The notes under the pieces: model-generated | What the model was told of the DNA's origin: nothing | Database searches by the model: none | What the model saw: only the letters and a program-made list of their open reading frames with translations | In this document: one piece after another, positions 23,321 to 25,179 of the stretch | How positions within the stretch are numbered: position 1 is the first letter of the stretch | Layout of the letters: every line of letters begins with the position of its first letter | Made by a program: the position numbers and the translations under genes | Assembly: GCA_910577835.1 (NCBI GenBank) | Contig: CAJTOU010000042.1 | Location: 1-25,179 of the forward strand | DNA from: an uncultured Lachnospiraceae bacterium | GTDB taxonomy: Bacteria > Bacillota_A > Clostridia > Lachnospirales > Lachnospiraceae | DNA length: 25,179 nucleotides | Reading direction: 5' to 3'

Positions 23321-24834
23321 TACATAATTAACTGATGACTGTCTGTATTGATTGTCCGATAATAAATTTCTCTATTTTTTTTAAATTTTATATGAAAAAA
23401 CCGGAAAGACTTTAAGGCTGTTTTTATAAATTTTTTATTGCCTTTATATATGGCAGTTTTCTGTCCGTTTATCTCCACCTCAAATGCATAAACTGGCACA
23501 TAATATCCCTTTGTATCCAATACGTATTGTATTTCGATATCTTTGATAACAATATTTTCAAGTTTTCCCATATAAGTTTTACTGTACCGGAAATGTCCTG
23601 CCAGAATTTCATTATAAGCAGTCTCTTCACTTATAATTTCACTTTCTTTTATCTTATTATATGTGATAATATGATTTGTAATATTTTTAATTGTGCCATC
23701 TTCGTAATAAGCACATTGTAAACTTCCATTTTGCAACTGAATATCCTGAAATTCCATATTAACTGTAAAGGTATATGGTAAATGATTTTCTTTGATTTCT
23801 TTAAATTCAACACTTTTTGGCAGCTCTATTCCAAACTGTTTTAAGGCTTTTTCGATATTTTCCCTGCTTTCTCCCTGTTTTACAGGCAATATTGTTCCGC
23901 CTGAAGATTCAGAAAAGTCAGAGTAAGAATAGGAACCATCTATATAATCTATCCATAAGCTATAACTATCTGCTTTATAGATAGCAGTATCTTCATATAA
24001 CATAGTATCATTTTCGTTTATCTCTGTTCCAAGTCTTTTAAAAAGATGTTCTGCCATTTCCTTTGTTTCGGTTTCTGTCAGACGCTTTTTATAATAAACA
24101 GGCTTTGTCTGTGTTTCCTTTGAAAATGAAACTTTGTTTTCGATATTTACATTTTTCATATTTACTGTATAATTGTATTGAAATTCAAGATTTCCAAATT
24201 CCTGACGCTGATATTTTATATAAATTCCCCAAAACGCAAATATTGTAATAAAAACAGGAAGAATATAAAGTGTAGTATATTTTTTATATATTTTATTTTT
24301 CAGATGATAAAATATCATAAATATACAATATCCAATCAGTGTACCAAGAGTATTATTGAAAATATCATCCATTTCAAAAATACCAAGCTTCAGTACATAT
24401 TGAATTATTTCAATAAGAAGCGTTACAAAAAAGCCAAGAGGAACAATTTTGTAGATTCTTTTTAATTTATCAGAATAAAAAGGCAGCAAAAACCCCATTG
24501 GTACAAATAACAGAATATTTAAAATAATATTCCAAAACAAGGATTCTTTCATTTTGTGATAGGCCTCTTTATAAGAGCTGAATAAATGAAGATTTACATC
24601 TCCATAAACTCCTGCGTTGCGGCTTAAAAATACAGCTCCTATTAGAACTGTGAGATAGCATATCATAATTCCATATAGAAATAGACGTTTTTTGTTAATT
24701 GTTTTTCTTCCATTCATTATTTTTCTGTAAATTAAGCCATATCCTATAAGAAATATAATACTTATAAACAGAATAACAGCAATTCCCAATAGCAGATATG
24801 ATTTCAGCAAATTAAGAATATTTGACATTTGCAT
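23320..24834 (-). CDS. VanZ-family membrane protein with large C-terminal domain
   Basis: 504 residues. The N-terminal about 205 residues have about six membrane segments and the VanZ pattern: NLHLF near the second helix, NIILNILLFVPMGFLLP, then LLIEIIQYVLKLGIFEMDDI followed by FNNTLGTLIGY. VanZ proteins are linked to glycopeptide tolerance in some species, but the activity is unknown. Typical family members end after about 160-200 residues; here about 300 further residues (about 205-504), probably extracytoplasmic, form a soluble region with YKADSYSLWIDYIDGSYSYS and other short strands, reminiscent of YycI/PepSY-like folds but not assigned. AAGAAGG lies 8 nt before ATG. Confidence 0.85.
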   Translation of the reverse strand: MQMSNILNLLKSYLLLGIAVILFISIIFLIGYGLIYRKIMNGRKTINKKRLFLYGIMICYLTVLIGAVFLSRNAGVYGDVNLHLFSSYKEAYHKMKESLFWNIILNILLFVPMGFLLPFYSDKLKRIYKIVPLGFFVTLLIEIIQYVLKLGIFEMDDIFNNTLGTLIGYCIFMIFYHLKNKIYKKYTTLYILPVFITIFAFWGIYIKYQRQEFGNLEFQYNYTVNMKNVNIENKVSFSKETQTKPVYYKKRLTETETKEMAEHLFKRLGTEINENDTMLYEDTAIYKADSYSLWIDYIDGSYSYSDFSESSGGTILPVKQGESRENIEKALKQFGIELPKSVEFKEIKENHLPYTFTVNMEFQDIQLQNGSLQCAYYEDGTIKNITNHIITYNKIKESEIISEETAYNEILAGHFRYSKTYMGKLENIVIKDIEIQYVLDTKGYYVPVYAFEVEINGQKTAIYKGNKKFIKTALKSFRFFHIKFKKNREIYYRTINTDSHQLIM

Positions 24835-24870
24835 AAAACAGACCTTCTTGTTAGTTTATTTATAAAGGAT

Positions 24871-24899
24871 ATTATATCTTTGGGGAGACAGAGTGTAAA
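24871..24899 (-). promoter_or_regulatory. sigma-A promoter of the vanZ-like gene
   Basis: Minus strand TTTACA (24899-24894), 17-bp spacer, TATAAT (24876-24871), then about 35 nt of leader to the start codon. Confidence 0.75.
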
Positions 24900-25056
24900 G
24901 TAGTATATTTGGTGAAAAATAGAAAATTAATAAAAAATCTGCTGACGATAAAAGAAAAAATGCTTTTGTAAAAAGAGTGTTGATTACAGAAGATTGCTTT
25001 ATCGGATTATAAAATATATATTTTTGGAAAAAATTGAAAAAAAGTAAAAAAATTTG

Positions 25057-25179
25057 TTGACAAAGGAAGAAAAGAGTAGTATTATATACAAGCTGTCGCT
25101 TGAAAAACAGCAGAAAAAAATAAATAAAAAAGTTGTTGACAAATGTTTTTTAATGTGATAGACTATACAAGCTGTCGCT
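25057..25179 (+). promoter_or_regulatory. tandem strong promoters, probably of an rRNA operon beyond the right edge
   Basis: P1: TTGACA (25057-25062), 17 bp, TATTAT (25080-25085). P2: TTGACA (25136-25141), 17 bp, TAGACT (25159-25164). Both have perfect -35 boxes, exact spacing and the same 16-nt follow-on TATACAAGCTGTCGCT (25085-25100 and 25164-25179), 79 bp apart. Doubled promoters of this strength with a repeated start region are typical of rrn operons in Clostridia. The transcribed gene lies outside the window, so a tRNA cluster or another highly expressed gene remains possible. 24900-25056 is AT-rich spacer with no gene. Confidence 0.7.

Overview
The window looks like a chromosomal segment from a low-GC, Gram-positive, spore-forming member of the Clostridia, most likely a gut Lachnospiraceae. 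This is inferred from the AT-rich composition, strong GGAGG ribosome binding sites, TTGACA/TATAAT promoters, the spore protein YyaC, the DUF5711/CvpA/LysM envelope genes and a LuxS/MtnN operon. No plasmid, phage or CRISPR signal is present.

Layout. Positions 1-1055 are a decayed accessory patch: an IS200/IS605-type end, a truncated and frameshifted Eco57I-like DNA methyltransferase, an 8-codon remnant of the next gene and an inverted-repeat terminator. From 1056 to 5172 come pgi and a small membrane-protein gene (minus strand), then a plus-strand operon for a TSCPD protein, LuxS, MtnN and a small unknown protein. pgi and this operon carry nearly the same promoter plus double-hairpin leader, duplicated in tandem before the operon. 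Convergent yyaC (5130-5708) follows. Then come an envelope cluster (a LysM protein with a degenerate MPN/JAB-like domain, DUF5711, CvpA) and a separately promoted pair: a GGDEF diguanylate cyclase and an orphan DarT1-type NADAR ADP-ribosyl hydrolase. A GHKL kinase/LytTR regulator pair runs on the minus strand (11067-13100).

Positions 13331-13590 hold a highly structured, probably non-coding leader or RNA just upstream of a Cache-type chemoreceptor. A second IS605-type end (15473-15501) separates that gene from a stress/signalling island (15547-19787): a nicotinamidase-like cysteine hydrolase, a TerY-like vWA protein, a PP2C phosphatase and a protein kinase with a zinc-binding C-x2-H/C-x2-C module. 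The last three match the TerY-P triad architecture. The coupling to a nicotinamidase-like hydrolase is the best candidate for a poorly described system here.

The right part has aat, a second densely structured RNA candidate (20665-20920, probably minus strand), the purine salvage pair hpt and an AzgA/NCS2 permease, and a VanZ-family protein with a long extra C-terminal domain. The final 120 bases contain two tandem near-consensus promoters, 79 bp apart and each followed by the same 16-nt sequence. This is the usual look of the start of an rRNA operon lying just beyond the right edge.

All functional calls come from reading the sequence. No database search was run.
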